A DNA stretch of 64,000 bases, taken from NCBI RefSeq assembly GCF_040605455.1, contig NZ_JBEXCV010000010.1, positions 1 to 64,000 on the forward strand, read 5' to 3'. This document shows positions 26,611-33,955 of the stretch, piece by piece. Origin of the DNA: Embleya sp040605455 (GTDB taxonomy: Bacteria > Actinomycetota > Actinomycetes > Streptomycetales > Streptomycetaceae). A model generated the notes under the pieces. That model had not been told where the DNA came from. It did not search any database and worked only from the letters and a program-made list of their open reading frames with translations. The stretch's first letter is position 1. Every line of letters starts with the position of its first letter. The position numbers were made by a program, and so were the translations under genes.

Positions 26611-26674
26611 GTGCGCGGGTGGATCGGTGCGCGGGTGGATCGGTGCGCGGGTGGATCGGTGCGCGGGTGGATCG
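26611..26674. repeat. Four perfect 16-bp tandem repeats
   Basis: GTGCGCGGGTGGATCG is repeated four times without a mismatch between valS and the DUF397 gene. No gene or hairpin explains it. It is a minisatellite prone to slippage. Confidence 0.9.
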
Positions 26675-26758
26675 AGTCGGCGGGTCGGTCGGCGGGCCGC
26701 CCTTCGGGGGGCGGGGCGGCTCGCGGACCTCGGTCGGGGGTGGTCGGAGGTGGTCGGG

Positions 26759-27040
26759 TCAGGCGGTCGGGCGCAGAGTGCCGACGAACGCGGCCCAGGG
26801 GGCGTTGCCGAGGGTCAGCAGTCCTACGGCCGGGTCCTTGCTGTCCCGGACGTCGACGGCGCCGTCCAAGTGCGGACGAATCTCGGCGCAGTCGCCGTTC
26901 TGCATGCTGTAGGAGCTCTTGACCCAGCGGAACGAGGTGTTCGCGGGCATGGTGTTCGCGGGCATGGTGTTCGCGGGCATGGTGTTCGCGGGCATGGTGT
27001 TCGCGGGCATGGTGTTCGCGGGCATGGTGTTCTCTGGCAT
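26759..27040 (-). CDS. DUF397 protein with repetitive N terminus
   Basis: A 93-residue protein. The C-terminal part, FRWVKSSYSMQNGDCAEI then VDVRDSKDP and WAAFVG, is a complete DUF397 domain. The N terminus is MPENT followed by six MPANT pentapeptides. The ATG at 27040 has GGAAG six bases upstream, but each repeat brings its own in-frame ATG. DUF397 proteins are small acidic partners encoded beside WhiJ-like XRE regulators and are thought to bind and relieve them. Here the XRE gene ends 10 bases upstream, so the two form an operon. Confidence 0.88.
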   Translation of the reverse strand: MPENTMPANTMPANTMPANTMPANTMPANTMPANTSFRWVKSSYSMQNGDCAEIRPHLDGAVDVRDSKDPAVGLLTLGNAPWAAFVGTLRPTA

Positions 27041-27041
27041 G
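26937..27041 (-). repeat. 15-bp tandem repeat encoding MPANT pentapeptides
   Basis: Six perfect copies of GTGTTCGCGGGCATG (plus strand) at 26937-27026 and a variant copy at 27027-27041. The period is a multiple of three, so copy-number change alters protein length by five residues without frameshift. Confidence 0.92.
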
Positions 27042-27050
27042 GCGTTCTTC

Positions 27051-27956
27051 CTACTCAGTGGGCGAGTCGCTCCGGTCGCGAGTGACTCGGTCTGCGAGTT
27101 GCTGGGCACTGGCCGCGATGAAGGCCTCGGACTCGACGGGACTGAGTGCGATGCCCCGCAAGTCGGCGAAGACCTTGCCGTAGTGAGCGGTGTCCTGGGC
27201 TCTTTCCAGGTACGCGTGGCTGGTGATGTTCTCCAGCGAGACCACTTCCATCCCCGAGGGGGGAGGGAATCCGTAGATCGAGAACGGCGTGGGGCCGCCC
27301 GGATAGGCGCCTGCCGAAAAGGGTAGTACTTGCACGGTCACGTTCGACAGTTGTGCAATTTCGATCAAGCGCACGAGTTGCTCGCGCAGCACCCGTCGGC
27401 CGCCTATCTCCTGGCGCAGCGCGGCCTCGCCGATCACCATCAACACCTCCAGCGGCGCCGGTTCCTCGCGGGTGAGTACGCGCTGTCGATCCAGCCGCAC
27501 CCGGACCCGGGTGCGGCACTGTTCGTCGACCGGTCCCACCGTGCCGCCGCGGATCACCGCCGTGGCGTACTCCTCGGTCTGGAACAGTCCGGGGACGATG
27601 CTCGGCTGGAATCCCAGGCAGGACGCCACCTCGGCCTCCAGGCCGATCAAGTCCAGGAAGTCCTGCGGCAGTCGATCGGCGAGGTCGCGCCACCAGCGCT
27701 GCCGGCGACCCTCGCGGGCGAGGGCCAGCCAGCCCTCGCGCGCGCCCGGGTCGTGCACCTCGTACAGGTCGAGCAGCGCCTTCAGGTCGAGCGCACGGAT
27801 CCCGCTGCGGCCGGACTCGATCCGACTCACCTTCGCGGGATGGCAGGAGAGGGCGTCGGCGGCGTCCTCGAGCAGCAACGACGTGTCCTCGCGCAGCCGA
27901 CGCAAATTGGCGCCCAGAACACGCCTGCGAACCGTCGGATATTGCTCGGCGCCCAT
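27051..27956 (-). CDS. XRE-family regulator with DUF5753 sensor domain (WhiJ-like)
   Basis: A 301-residue protein. The N-terminal HTH (ANLRRLREDTSLLLEDAADA, then HPAKVSRIESGR) spans about residues 15-60. The rest is the DUF5753 domain, with LGFQPSIVPGLFQTEEYA and MVIGEAALR. ATG at 27956 has GGGAGG four bases upstream. Together with the downstream DUF397 gene this is the whiJ-type module abundant in Streptomyces and linked to development and antibiotic control. Confidence 0.9.
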   Translation of the reverse strand: MGAEQYPTVRRRVLGANLRRLREDTSLLLEDAADALSCHPAKVSRIESGRSGIRALDLKALLDLYEVHDPGAREGWLALAREGRRQRWWRDLADRLPQDFLDLIGLEAEVASCLGFQPSIVPGLFQTEEYATAVIRGGTVGPVDEQCRTRVRVRLDRQRVLTREEPAPLEVLMVIGEAALRQEIGGRRVLREQLVRLIEIAQLSNVTVQVLPFSAGAYPGGPTPFSIYGFPPPSGMEVVSLENITSHAYLERAQDTAHYGKVFADLRGIALSPVESEAFIAASAQQLADRVTRDRSDSPTE

Positions 27957-28090
27957 GTTTCCTCCCGATCCCGCGCCGCTCGTGCCGCGGTTCTCCAGGT
28001 CGTTCGAACTTCTTTCGAGCTTCCGCCTTTTCGAGGCATTCGGGGGTTCGACCCCGTGAGTCGCCGTCATGGTACTCATATCCGACACGA

Positions 28091-28119
28091 TGCAAGTCGA
28101 GTGGTTTGTTTGACTTGCA
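28091..28119. promoter_or_regulatory. Inverted repeat TGCAAGTC/GACTTGCA in the XRE divergent promoter region
   Basis: Perfect 8-bp arms at 28091-28098 and 28112-28119, 13 bases apart, in the AT-richer gap between the XRE gene and the divergent plus-strand gene. It is a candidate autoregulatory operator. Confidence 0.5.
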
Positions 28120-28228
28120 CTTATTGCTCCCACCGGGGACGCTACTTACAGCGACCTCTCGACCACCCGTCGGGGCGTTCGCGAGTGACCGGTCGCGCCT
28201 TTTCCCGACCATTGGGAGGCGAGGGAAC

Positions 28229-28738
28229 GTGCTGCAGGAGCAAGATGCCGGCGTGAACCAGGCAGGGATCGCGTGGATCAGCGCCGCCACCCGCGATCCG
28301 CGCGACACGCGGTACACCTGGCTGACCAACCCCGGCGCCCGCCGCGCGGCGGACACCGGCCGGTTGTTCGACGCCGTCGTGATGCGCGCCGAACTGGGCG
28401 CCGCCGTGCTCGACCTGCTCACCGCCGCCGCCGAACCCACCGGCGCGGTGATCGCCGAGGAACACGCGGGCAAGTGGGCCTACCTGGTCGGGCCCGGCAG
28501 CGCCGAGGTGTGGCTCGCCGCGATCGGCCCGTCCGACGGCACGCGATACCACTACGTCGGCCACGGCGGCTGCCTCACCGTGCCCGGCCCGCGCCCCTAC
28601 CCCGGCTCGTCGATGACCTGGATCGTCCCTCCGGGCCTGGGCACCAACCTGACCTGCGTCACCACCTTGGCCGCCACCTACCTCCGCGTCGAATCGGCCT
28701 ACCCCACCATCCGCTCGAAACCCGAGCCAACTCCCTGA
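28229..28738 (+). CDS. Uncharacterised protein, possibly prim-pol-like
   Basis: A 169-residue soluble protein. GTG at 28229 has GAGGG close upstream, and GTG at 28253 is an alternative. Segments GRLFDAVVMRAELGAAVLDLL and GKWAYLVGP resemble small actinobacterial proteins with a reduced primase-polymerase-type fold, but I see no clear catalytic aspartates, so I would not call it a primase. It is divergent from the WhiJ-like regulator, an arrangement in which the third gene is usually a target or partner. Confidence 0.55.
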   Translation: MLQEQDAGVNQAGIAWISAATRDPRDTRYTWLTNPGARRAADTGRLFDAVVMRAELGAAVLDLLTAAAEPTGAVIAEEHAGKWAYLVGPGSAEVWLAAIGPSDGTRYHYVGHGGCLTVPGPRPYPGSSMTWIVPPGLGTNLTCVTTLAATYLRVESAYPTIRSKPEPTP

Positions 28739-28787
28739 CATCCCGACGGGGCGAGGGCACACCCGGGCACGCGGGCGATGCCTGCGC

Positions 28788-29585
28788 TCAGCCGGACGCG
28801 AGCCGCGTGTGGGTTGGGCGGACGAAGCGTCGGTCGGCGATGGGCAGGGCGGTTCGGGGACCGGCGGCGGCGAGGATGGTGTCGAGGCAGCGGCTGGGGT
28901 CGGCCCCGTAGATGTTGCTGAACCACGCCATGTTGGCCTCGACCACGGTCCAGCACTCCTCGGCGGTGTCGGCCGTACCGGCCAGGCCGATGTCCACGAC
29001 CACCGCGCCGGGCAGGTCGGCGTCCGGATCGCCGAGCAACTCGGCTGCGAAGGACAGGAGTTCGCCGGACCTGACGTCCTCGGTGAGCGGCAGCGGGTCG
29101 AGCCGACCGAAAGTCGCGTAACGCGAACCGGTGTGCACGACGCCGTCCAGCACGAAAAGCCGGTACTCGGCGACGAATGTCCGGATCTCGCTGACCAGGA
29201 CCGGGGTCTCGCCGGGCACGGCCCGCGGCAGCCGGGTGCCGTCGGCGTACACGGCCGCCTCGAACGACTTGTCGCTAGGCGGCTTGACGAAGGCCGGCGT
29301 CCGCAGCCGGCGTGCCTCGGCCATGGTCGTCGCCGTGATCTCCCGCCGCGTCCAGCGCTCGGGCAGCGTGCTCAGCCAGTCGTCGGCCGGCTCCAGCAGG
29401 GCCACGTCCAGCGAGGCGGCCACCGTGTCGGCGAATCGCGGTCCGCCGTAGTAGGCCGCGGATCCGCGCAGGTCGGGACGTGGACCGGCGAGCACGGCGA
29501 CCGACATCCCGCGCGCGACGGCGGCTCGGGCCAACAGGTCGGCGGTCGGGGTGGCTTGCCCGGACAGGGCCAGGGTCTCGATCAC
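28788..29585 (-). CDS. ATP-grasp protein, R2K clade (DUF4343)
   Basis: A 265-residue protein. RTPAFVKPPSDKSFEAAVY supplies the ATP-binding lysines, VSEIRTFVAEYRLFVLDG the middle strand, and CWTVVEANMAWFSNIYG the metal-binding acidic end (Glu/Asn). This is the pattern of the R2K ATP-grasp clade, predicted peptide-bond or amide ligases frequently seen in phage and conflict loci. It is divergent from the FHA fusion, with 82 bases between. No peptide substrate gene is recognised nearby. Confidence 0.78.
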   Translation of the reverse strand: MIETLALSGQATPTADLLARAAVARGMSVAVLAGPRPDLRGSAAYYGGPRFADTVAASLDVALLEPADDWLSTLPERWTRREITATTMAEARRLRTPAFVKPPSDKSFEAAVYADGTRLPRAVPGETPVLVSEIRTFVAEYRLFVLDGVVHTGSRYATFGRLDPLPLTEDVRSGELLSFAAELLGDPDADLPGAVVVDIGLAGTADTAEECWTVVEANMAWFSNIYGADPSRCLDTILAAAGPRTALPIADRRFVRPTHTRLASG

Positions 29586-29667
29586 GCCGGCACATTAGGG
29601 CGTGTAGCCCGGCGGGGCGACCGGGTTTCGGATAGGAATTGGGAGAGGGCTCGGTCAGGGGGACCAT

Positions 29668-30774
29668 GTGTGGGACGCGATCGTGGATGTGGCCAATGTG
29701 TGTCACTCCGAAGAGCTGTATCCGATCGGCGAGAAGGGGCCGTTTCTGGCCCGCCTGGACGCCGTCGTGCACGGCTGGCGGGCTCGGCACGGCGCCGACG
29801 CGCGAATCGAACTCGTCGCGGACAAGGCGCTGTTGCACGCCTTGGACGCGAGCGACAAACGCGAGTTGCAGCGGCGTGCGGCCCGACGCGAGGTGACCCT
29901 GCGTGCGGTCGCGGACACGCTCGTCCTCGAACGCGCCGAGGCCGACCTGCTGCATGTACTCAGCGGGGACTACTTCCTCGACTTCCGCCGCCGGCATCCG
30001 TGGATCGAGGCGCACCCCGAGCGCTTCCACCACTGGCAGCAGGACGCGCACGGCGTGCACTTCGTGCCGCGCGGCATCGGCCCCGAGCACCACCAGCGGG
30101 TCTCCCGGGCCGAGGAGATCAAGGAGTTCCGGGACAAGCACCTCGACCCGGCCCGACACCCGGAGATCATGAACACCCGGTGGCGGTGCGTCGAGCCGCT
30201 GTGTCTGTACGCGCGCATGTGGACGGGCCGACTGCCGGTCTGGCCCCGTGTGGATGCCGGCGCGCGGGCGGTCTGCCCGGGGTGCGCGAGTCCGCTCCGG
30301 GCGCTGGGGCCCCGGCGACCGACCCGACAGGTCGGCCTGGCCGATCACTCCACGGGCGAGTCGATCGAGCGTCTCCCGCTCGAACTGGGCAGCAACCTCG
30401 TGCTGGGCCGGGGCCGGATCGTCAACGGCTACAACCTGGGCAGCCGGCAGGACCGGTTCGGTGAGGCGGTGCGCTACGTCAGCCGCCAGCACGTGCTGCT
30501 GCGCTTCGCGGCCGGCCGGGCCGGCGAGCACGTGCTCGCGGTCGACCTGGGTTCCTCCAACGGCACCGAGATCGAGCGCTGGAACGGCTCGGCGTACGAA
30601 CCCGGGCGCCCGCTGGAGGTGGACGTGGAGGAGATCCTCACCCCGCGCGATCGGCTCGTACTCGGCGGCGGGGTGCGAGTCGAGGTCTCCGGTCGACGCT
30701 TCAACGCGGACGACCTCCCGCGAATCACCGACGACAGCGGCGGGGAGGCGACGAGGCTGCGGAGCCGAGGGTGA
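29668..30774 (+). CDS. PIN/NYN-like nuclease, zinc ribbon and FHA fusion
   Basis: A 368-residue protein with three parts. Residues 1-115 look like a NYN/Zc3h12a PIN nuclease: Asp7 and Asn10 in DVANVCH, Asp52, Glu89/Glu92/Asp93, and SGDYFLDFRRRHPW at 99-112. Residues 174-206 contain Cys174, Cys179, Cys203 and Cys206, a probable zinc ribbon. Residues 240-345 are an FHA domain (LGRGR, VSRQHVLLRF, DLGSSNGTEI). So it would be an RNase whose activity or targeting depends on a phosphothreonine partner. No kinase is adjacent. Starts at GTG after GGGGG. Confidence 0.72.
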   Translation: MWDAIVDVANVCHSEELYPIGEKGPFLARLDAVVHGWRARHGADARIELVADKALLHALDASDKRELQRRAARREVTLRAVADTLVLERAEADLLHVLSGDYFLDFRRRHPWIEAHPERFHHWQQDAHGVHFVPRGIGPEHHQRVSRAEEIKEFRDKHLDPARHPEIMNTRWRCVEPLCLYARMWTGRLPVWPRVDAGARAVCPGCASPLRALGPRRPTRQVGLADHSTGESIERLPLELGSNLVLGRGRIVNGYNLGSRQDRFGEAVRYVSRQHVLLRFAAGRAGEHVLAVDLGSSNGTEIERWNGSAYEPGRPLEVDVEEILTPRDRLVLGGGVRVEVSGRRFNADDLPRITDDSGGEATRLRSRG

Positions 30775-30887
30775 ATCGAGTCGGCGACAGTCGCGTCACG
30801 GGAAGGTCGGGACGCGGTGGGTGGGGTGGCGTGGGCGGTAGCGTTCGAGGCGGGGGCAGGGGACGGATGTAGAACGAGAGGGGCGGC

Positions 30888-31607
30888 GTGAGCAGCGTCG
30901 ACACGGTGTCGTTGCAGGATCTGTGGGACCGGGTGGTCGGGACCCAACCGGATCCGCCGAGTTGGCTCGCGCTCGTGACCGGGGCGGTCGCGATCGCGGT
31001 GGTGCTGTATCGCCCGACCTGGCGGCCGTTGCGGTCGGTGGTGACGATCGCACACGAGGGCGGCCACGCGATGGTCGCGCTGCTCAGCGGGCGCCGATTG
31101 TCCGGCATACGGCTGCATTCGGACACTTCGGGCGTGACCGTGTCCGTGGGCAAACCGACCGGCCTGGGGATGGTGCTCACCGCGATGGCCGGCTACATCA
31201 CGCCGTCCGTCCTGGGTGCGGGCGGTGCGGCGCTGCTCGCGGGCGCGCACATAACCATGGTGTTGTGGGTGGCGCTGGTGTTGCTCGCGCTGATGTTCAT
31301 CGCGATACGCAACTGGTTCGGCGCGCTGGTGCTGCTGACCACCGGCGGGGTGATCTTCGCGATCTCGTGGCTGGCCAGTGCGCGGATCCAGGCGGCGTTC
31401 GCCTACCTGTTGGTGTGGTTCCTGCTCGTGTCCGGGGCGCGGCCGGTCTTCGAGCTGCAGCAGATGCGCAGTCGCGGCCGGGCGCCGTGGTCGGACGCGG
31501 ATCAGCTCGCGGACCTGACCCGGATCCCCGGAGCGGTGTGGGTCGCCTTCTTCGGGCTGGTCTCGGCCGCGGCCCTGGGCATCGGCGCGAGTTCACTGCT
31601 TACCTGA
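30888..31607 (+). CDS. M50-family (M50B-like) membrane metalloprotease
   Basis: A 239-residue polytopic protein. The zinc motif is HEGGH with His56, Glu57 and His60 in VTIAHEGGHAMVALL at the end of the first helix region, followed by five or so hydrophobic segments. This matches PF13398, a group of intramembrane zinc proteases. Targets of the small actinobacterial members are unknown. It lies 113 bases downstream of the FHA fusion on the same strand and ahead of a bidirectional terminator. Confidence 0.85.
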   Translation: MSSVDTVSLQDLWDRVVGTQPDPPSWLALVTGAVAIAVVLYRPTWRPLRSVVTIAHEGGHAMVALLSGRRLSGIRLHSDTSGVTVSVGKPTGLGMVLTAMAGYITPSVLGAGGAALLAGAHITMVLWVALVLLALMFIAIRNWFGALVLLTTGGVIFAISWLASARIQAAFAYLLVWFLLVSGARPVFELQQMRSRGRAPWSDADQLADLTRIPGAVWVAFFGLVSAAALGIGASSLLT

Positions 31608-31618
31608 CCCGAACGGCC

Positions 31619-31662
31619 CGACGCCGGCCGGCTCCACCTCGCGGTGGGGTCGGCCGGCGTCG
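31619..31662. terminator. Bidirectional terminator hairpin
   Basis: Perfect 12-bp arms, CGACGCCGGCCG at 31619-31630 and its complement at 31651-31662, with a nested CCACC/GGTGG stem inside the loop. It lies between the convergent M50 and SRPBCC genes. Confidence 0.8.
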
Positions 31663-31685
31663 TCCCGGGTGCGGTCGGCGTCTGC

Positions 31686-32120
31686 TCAGAGCGCGTCGGG
31701 CAGCTTCGCGAGCACGCCGTCGTAGATCCGCTTGAGCCCGGCGGGCGCGAAGGTCTTCTCGAAGAAGCCCCCGATGCCACCGGCCCCGTTCCACACCGTG
31801 ACGATCTCGACCCGGCTGCCCGCGCCGGCCGCCGACACGGTCCACGTGGTGACCATCGACGAGTTGGCGTCGGTCTCCACCAGCGTCAGGGCGGCCGGCT
31901 CGGTGACCGTCACCAGGCAGTCGCGCGAGCGCTTGCTCGTGGCCTGCAGCCGCCAGTGCGCCACCGTGCCGGCGCCCTTCCCGCCCTCGCGGACGTCGTA
32001 CTCCGAGAAGTGCTCGGTGAGCAGCTTGGGCCGCACGTCCGCGTAATCCGCGACGGCCGCGAAAACCGCCTCCGGCGCCGCCGCCACAGTCGTGTGTGCG
32101 GTTGCCCTGACCTGCGCCAT
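31686..32120 (-). CDS. SRPBCC (START-like) family protein
   Basis: A 144-residue polyketide-cyclase/dehydrase-like protein: AQVRATAHTTVAAAPEAVFA at the N terminus, then an alternating beta barrel and the C-terminal helix FFEKTFAPAGLKRIYDGVLA. It should enclose a hydrophobic ligand, with no enzyme activity assured. ATG at 32120 has AAGGAG five bases upstream, which excludes the longer frame. Confidence 0.85.
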   Translation of the reverse strand: MAQVRATAHTTVAAAPEAVFAAVADYADVRPKLLTEHFSEYDVREGGKGAGTVAHWRLQATSKRSRDCLVTVTEPAALTLVETDANSSMVTTWTVSAAGAGSRVEIVTVWNGAGGIGGFFEKTFAPAGLKRIYDGVLAKLPDAL

Positions 32121-32222
32121 GACCACTCCTTGCCCTCGATTGCTGTCGGCCGGGTCAAGCAAACCACTTGGCCGCCCGGGCACCGAATCGCGCTCCGGTT
32201 ACCCGCCGGTCGGTACCGGGTC

Positions 32223-32495
32223 TCAGGCGACCTCCACAGCGTACGAGCCGGCCGGCCCGGCCAGGTCGAACTCGTAGCCCTGGCCCTCCGTACGGAACTT
32301 CCAGCCGGCGCCGTGCCGGTAGAACGTGCCGAGCAGCAACACCCGTTCGACCGTGGCGGCGTCGAGTACCGAGCGGACGAACGAGGTGGCCTGGAACGGC
32401 GCCACGTCGATCTCGATCGGCCCGACCGCCGCGAACGTGCTCGTCCCGCCGGCCGAGGCCGCGATCACGACGCGACGTACATCACGCGGCAGCAC
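32223..32495 (-). pseudogene. Truncated TerD-family fragment
   Basis: The 90 codons match only the C-terminal half of TerD-type stress proteins: DVRRVVIAAS, then LLLGTFYRHGAGWKFRTEGQ and GYEFDLAG. Intact TerD is about 190 residues. Upstream in the same frame only VELD of the family remains recognisable before the sequence turns Arg/Pro-rich, so the N-terminal half with the calcium-binding aspartates is absent. No ribosome site supports the GTG at 32495. It is probably a remnant left by deletion or recombination near the LLM gene. Confidence 0.65.
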
Positions 32496-32724
32496 ATCCA
32501 GTTCGACCCCGTGGGCCCGACGTATGTCGCCGGGCCGGAATCGGCGGCGCGGTCGGCGCCTTGATCGGGCGGGCCCGCTCGGCGCCGCTCGGTCGGCACT
32601 CGGCGGCGAAGGGACCAGATTTGCAGGGTCAACCGCGGTTTCTTCCAGGCCTGTTCGCTGTCCACGCCCTGGAAGGAGTTGATCACGGCGCCAAGAAGTA
32701 CCAGCGACCGATCGGATGCGCCCA

Positions 32725-33837
32725 CTATTTGTTCGGTTGATACTTCTCCAGTTCCGGAATGACCTCTTTGCCGAGGATTTCGATCGTCCGCAGAATGTCC
32801 CGATGTTCCAGGAATCCCCACTGGACGTAGCAGATCAGCTCGTCCACGCCCAGGTCCGCGTAACGCTTCATCTTGCGTATGCAGGTCTCCACGTCGCCGA
32901 TCACGATCATGTCCGCCGCGTCGAAGGTCTCCACCGGGACGGCGCCCTCGAACATCGGCTTCAGCAGTGGGAAGGTCTCGTCCTGCTCCGCCGGGGAAAG
33001 GTGCGGCAGTTCCCATTCGAGAGTGAACATCGCGAGATTCTTGTACCACCACGCGACCGAGTCCCAGACCCGCCGGTCGACCTGCTTGCGCCCGGTCGTG
33101 TGCACCAGGGTGTAGGCCGCGACCTTGTTCGTGGTCACGTCGGTGAGCGGCGTCGGGGTCGCCGCCGCCGCGCGGTAGGCGGCGACCCGGGCGGCCATCG
33201 TCTCCAGCGGCTGCATGATCGAGAAGGACAACATGCCCAGCCCGTTGCGGCCGGCGATCTGCGCCGAGCCCTGCGACGTGGCCGCCATCCAGCACGGCGG
33301 ATGTGGGTCCTGGAACGGCTTGGGAGTGACCATCCGGCGGGGGAAGGAGAAGCGCTCCGACTCGTACTCGAAGTACTCCTCGCGCCACATGCCGGTGACG
33401 ATCTCGATCGCCTCGCGCCAGTCGTCCCGCGAGCGGGCGATGTCCACACCGAACGCGGTCTGCTCCATCGGCGTGGATCGACCGGTCCCCCACTCGACCC
33501 GGCCGCCGGAGAGGATGTCCACCGTCGCGACCTTCTCCGCGATCCGCTGCGGCGGGGTGAACCCGAACGGGGTCAGCGTGACGCCGAAGCCCATCCGGAT
33601 CCGCTCGGTGATCCCGGCCAGGTGGCCGAGGAAGACCTCGGAGGCCGGCATGTGCGAGCGGCCCTCGCGGAAGTGGTGCTCCACCGCCCAGACGGTGTGG
33701 AAGCCCATCCGGTCGGCCAGCCGGATCTGCTCGACCGCCTCGCGATACGCACGCTGTTCCGCGTGTCGCTGGCCGTACGGGTGTTCGCCGTGCCACGGGC
33801 GTGGCACGTCCACTTCGTAAAGCACGTCGAGCTTCAT
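32725..33837 (-). CDS. LLM-class flavin-dependent oxidoreductase
   Basis: A 370-residue luciferase-like TIM-barrel enzyme (MKLDVLYEVDVPRPWHGEHP at the start; WAVEHHFREGRSHMPASEVF about residue 50; LSGGRVEWGTGRS). It would use reduced FMN or F420 to oxidise an organic substrate. ATG at 33837 has only a weak ribosome site, and ATG at 33849 is the alternative. Divergent from the IclR regulator gene with a candidate operator between, so substrate-controlled expression is likely. Substrate unknown. Confidence 0.87.
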   Translation of the reverse strand: MKLDVLYEVDVPRPWHGEHPYGQRHAEQRAYREAVEQIRLADRMGFHTVWAVEHHFREGRSHMPASEVFLGHLAGITERIRMGFGVTLTPFGFTPPQRIAEKVATVDILSGGRVEWGTGRSTPMEQTAFGVDIARSRDDWREAIEIVTGMWREEYFEYESERFSFPRRMVTPKPFQDPHPPCWMAATSQGSAQIAGRNGLGMLSFSIMQPLETMAARVAAYRAAAATPTPLTDVTTNKVAAYTLVHTTGRKQVDRRVWDSVAWWYKNLAMFTLEWELPHLSPAEQDETFPLLKPMFEGAVPVETFDAADMIVIGDVETCIRKMKRYADLGVDELICYVQWGFLEHRDILRTIEILGKEVIPELEKYQPNK

Positions 33838-33858
33838 CGAGGCACCCATTTTCGGTAT

Positions 33859-33878
33859 ATTGAAAAATGTTTTCCAAT
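33859..33878. promoter_or_regulatory. Candidate IclR-family operator
   Basis: ATTGAAAAATGTTTTCCAAT is an imperfect 20-bp palindrome (8 of 10 positions pair) in the LLM/IclR divergent gap. Its core resembles the E. coli IclR box (TGGAAATNATTTCCA). It lies 22 bases upstream of the LLM start. Confidence 0.65.
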
Positions 33879-33955
33879 CCCGTATTTCGTGATCCCGAGT
33901 GTGACCCGCCGAGGTACCGGCCACAAGGTGCCTGCCGGGTCGGAGAGTGGCCGTC

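Noticed and set aside
24062..27085. Plus-strand frame of about 1000 codons opposite valS
   Set aside because: It is the antisense shadow of valS caused by third-position GC bias. It is Arg/Gly/Pro-rich with no family motif, and valS has all synthetase motifs.
32465..32720. N-terminal half of TerD in another frame (frameshift)
   Set aside because: I translated the upstream minus strand in all three frames and found no TerD N-terminal motifs, so deletion rather than frameshift is likelier.
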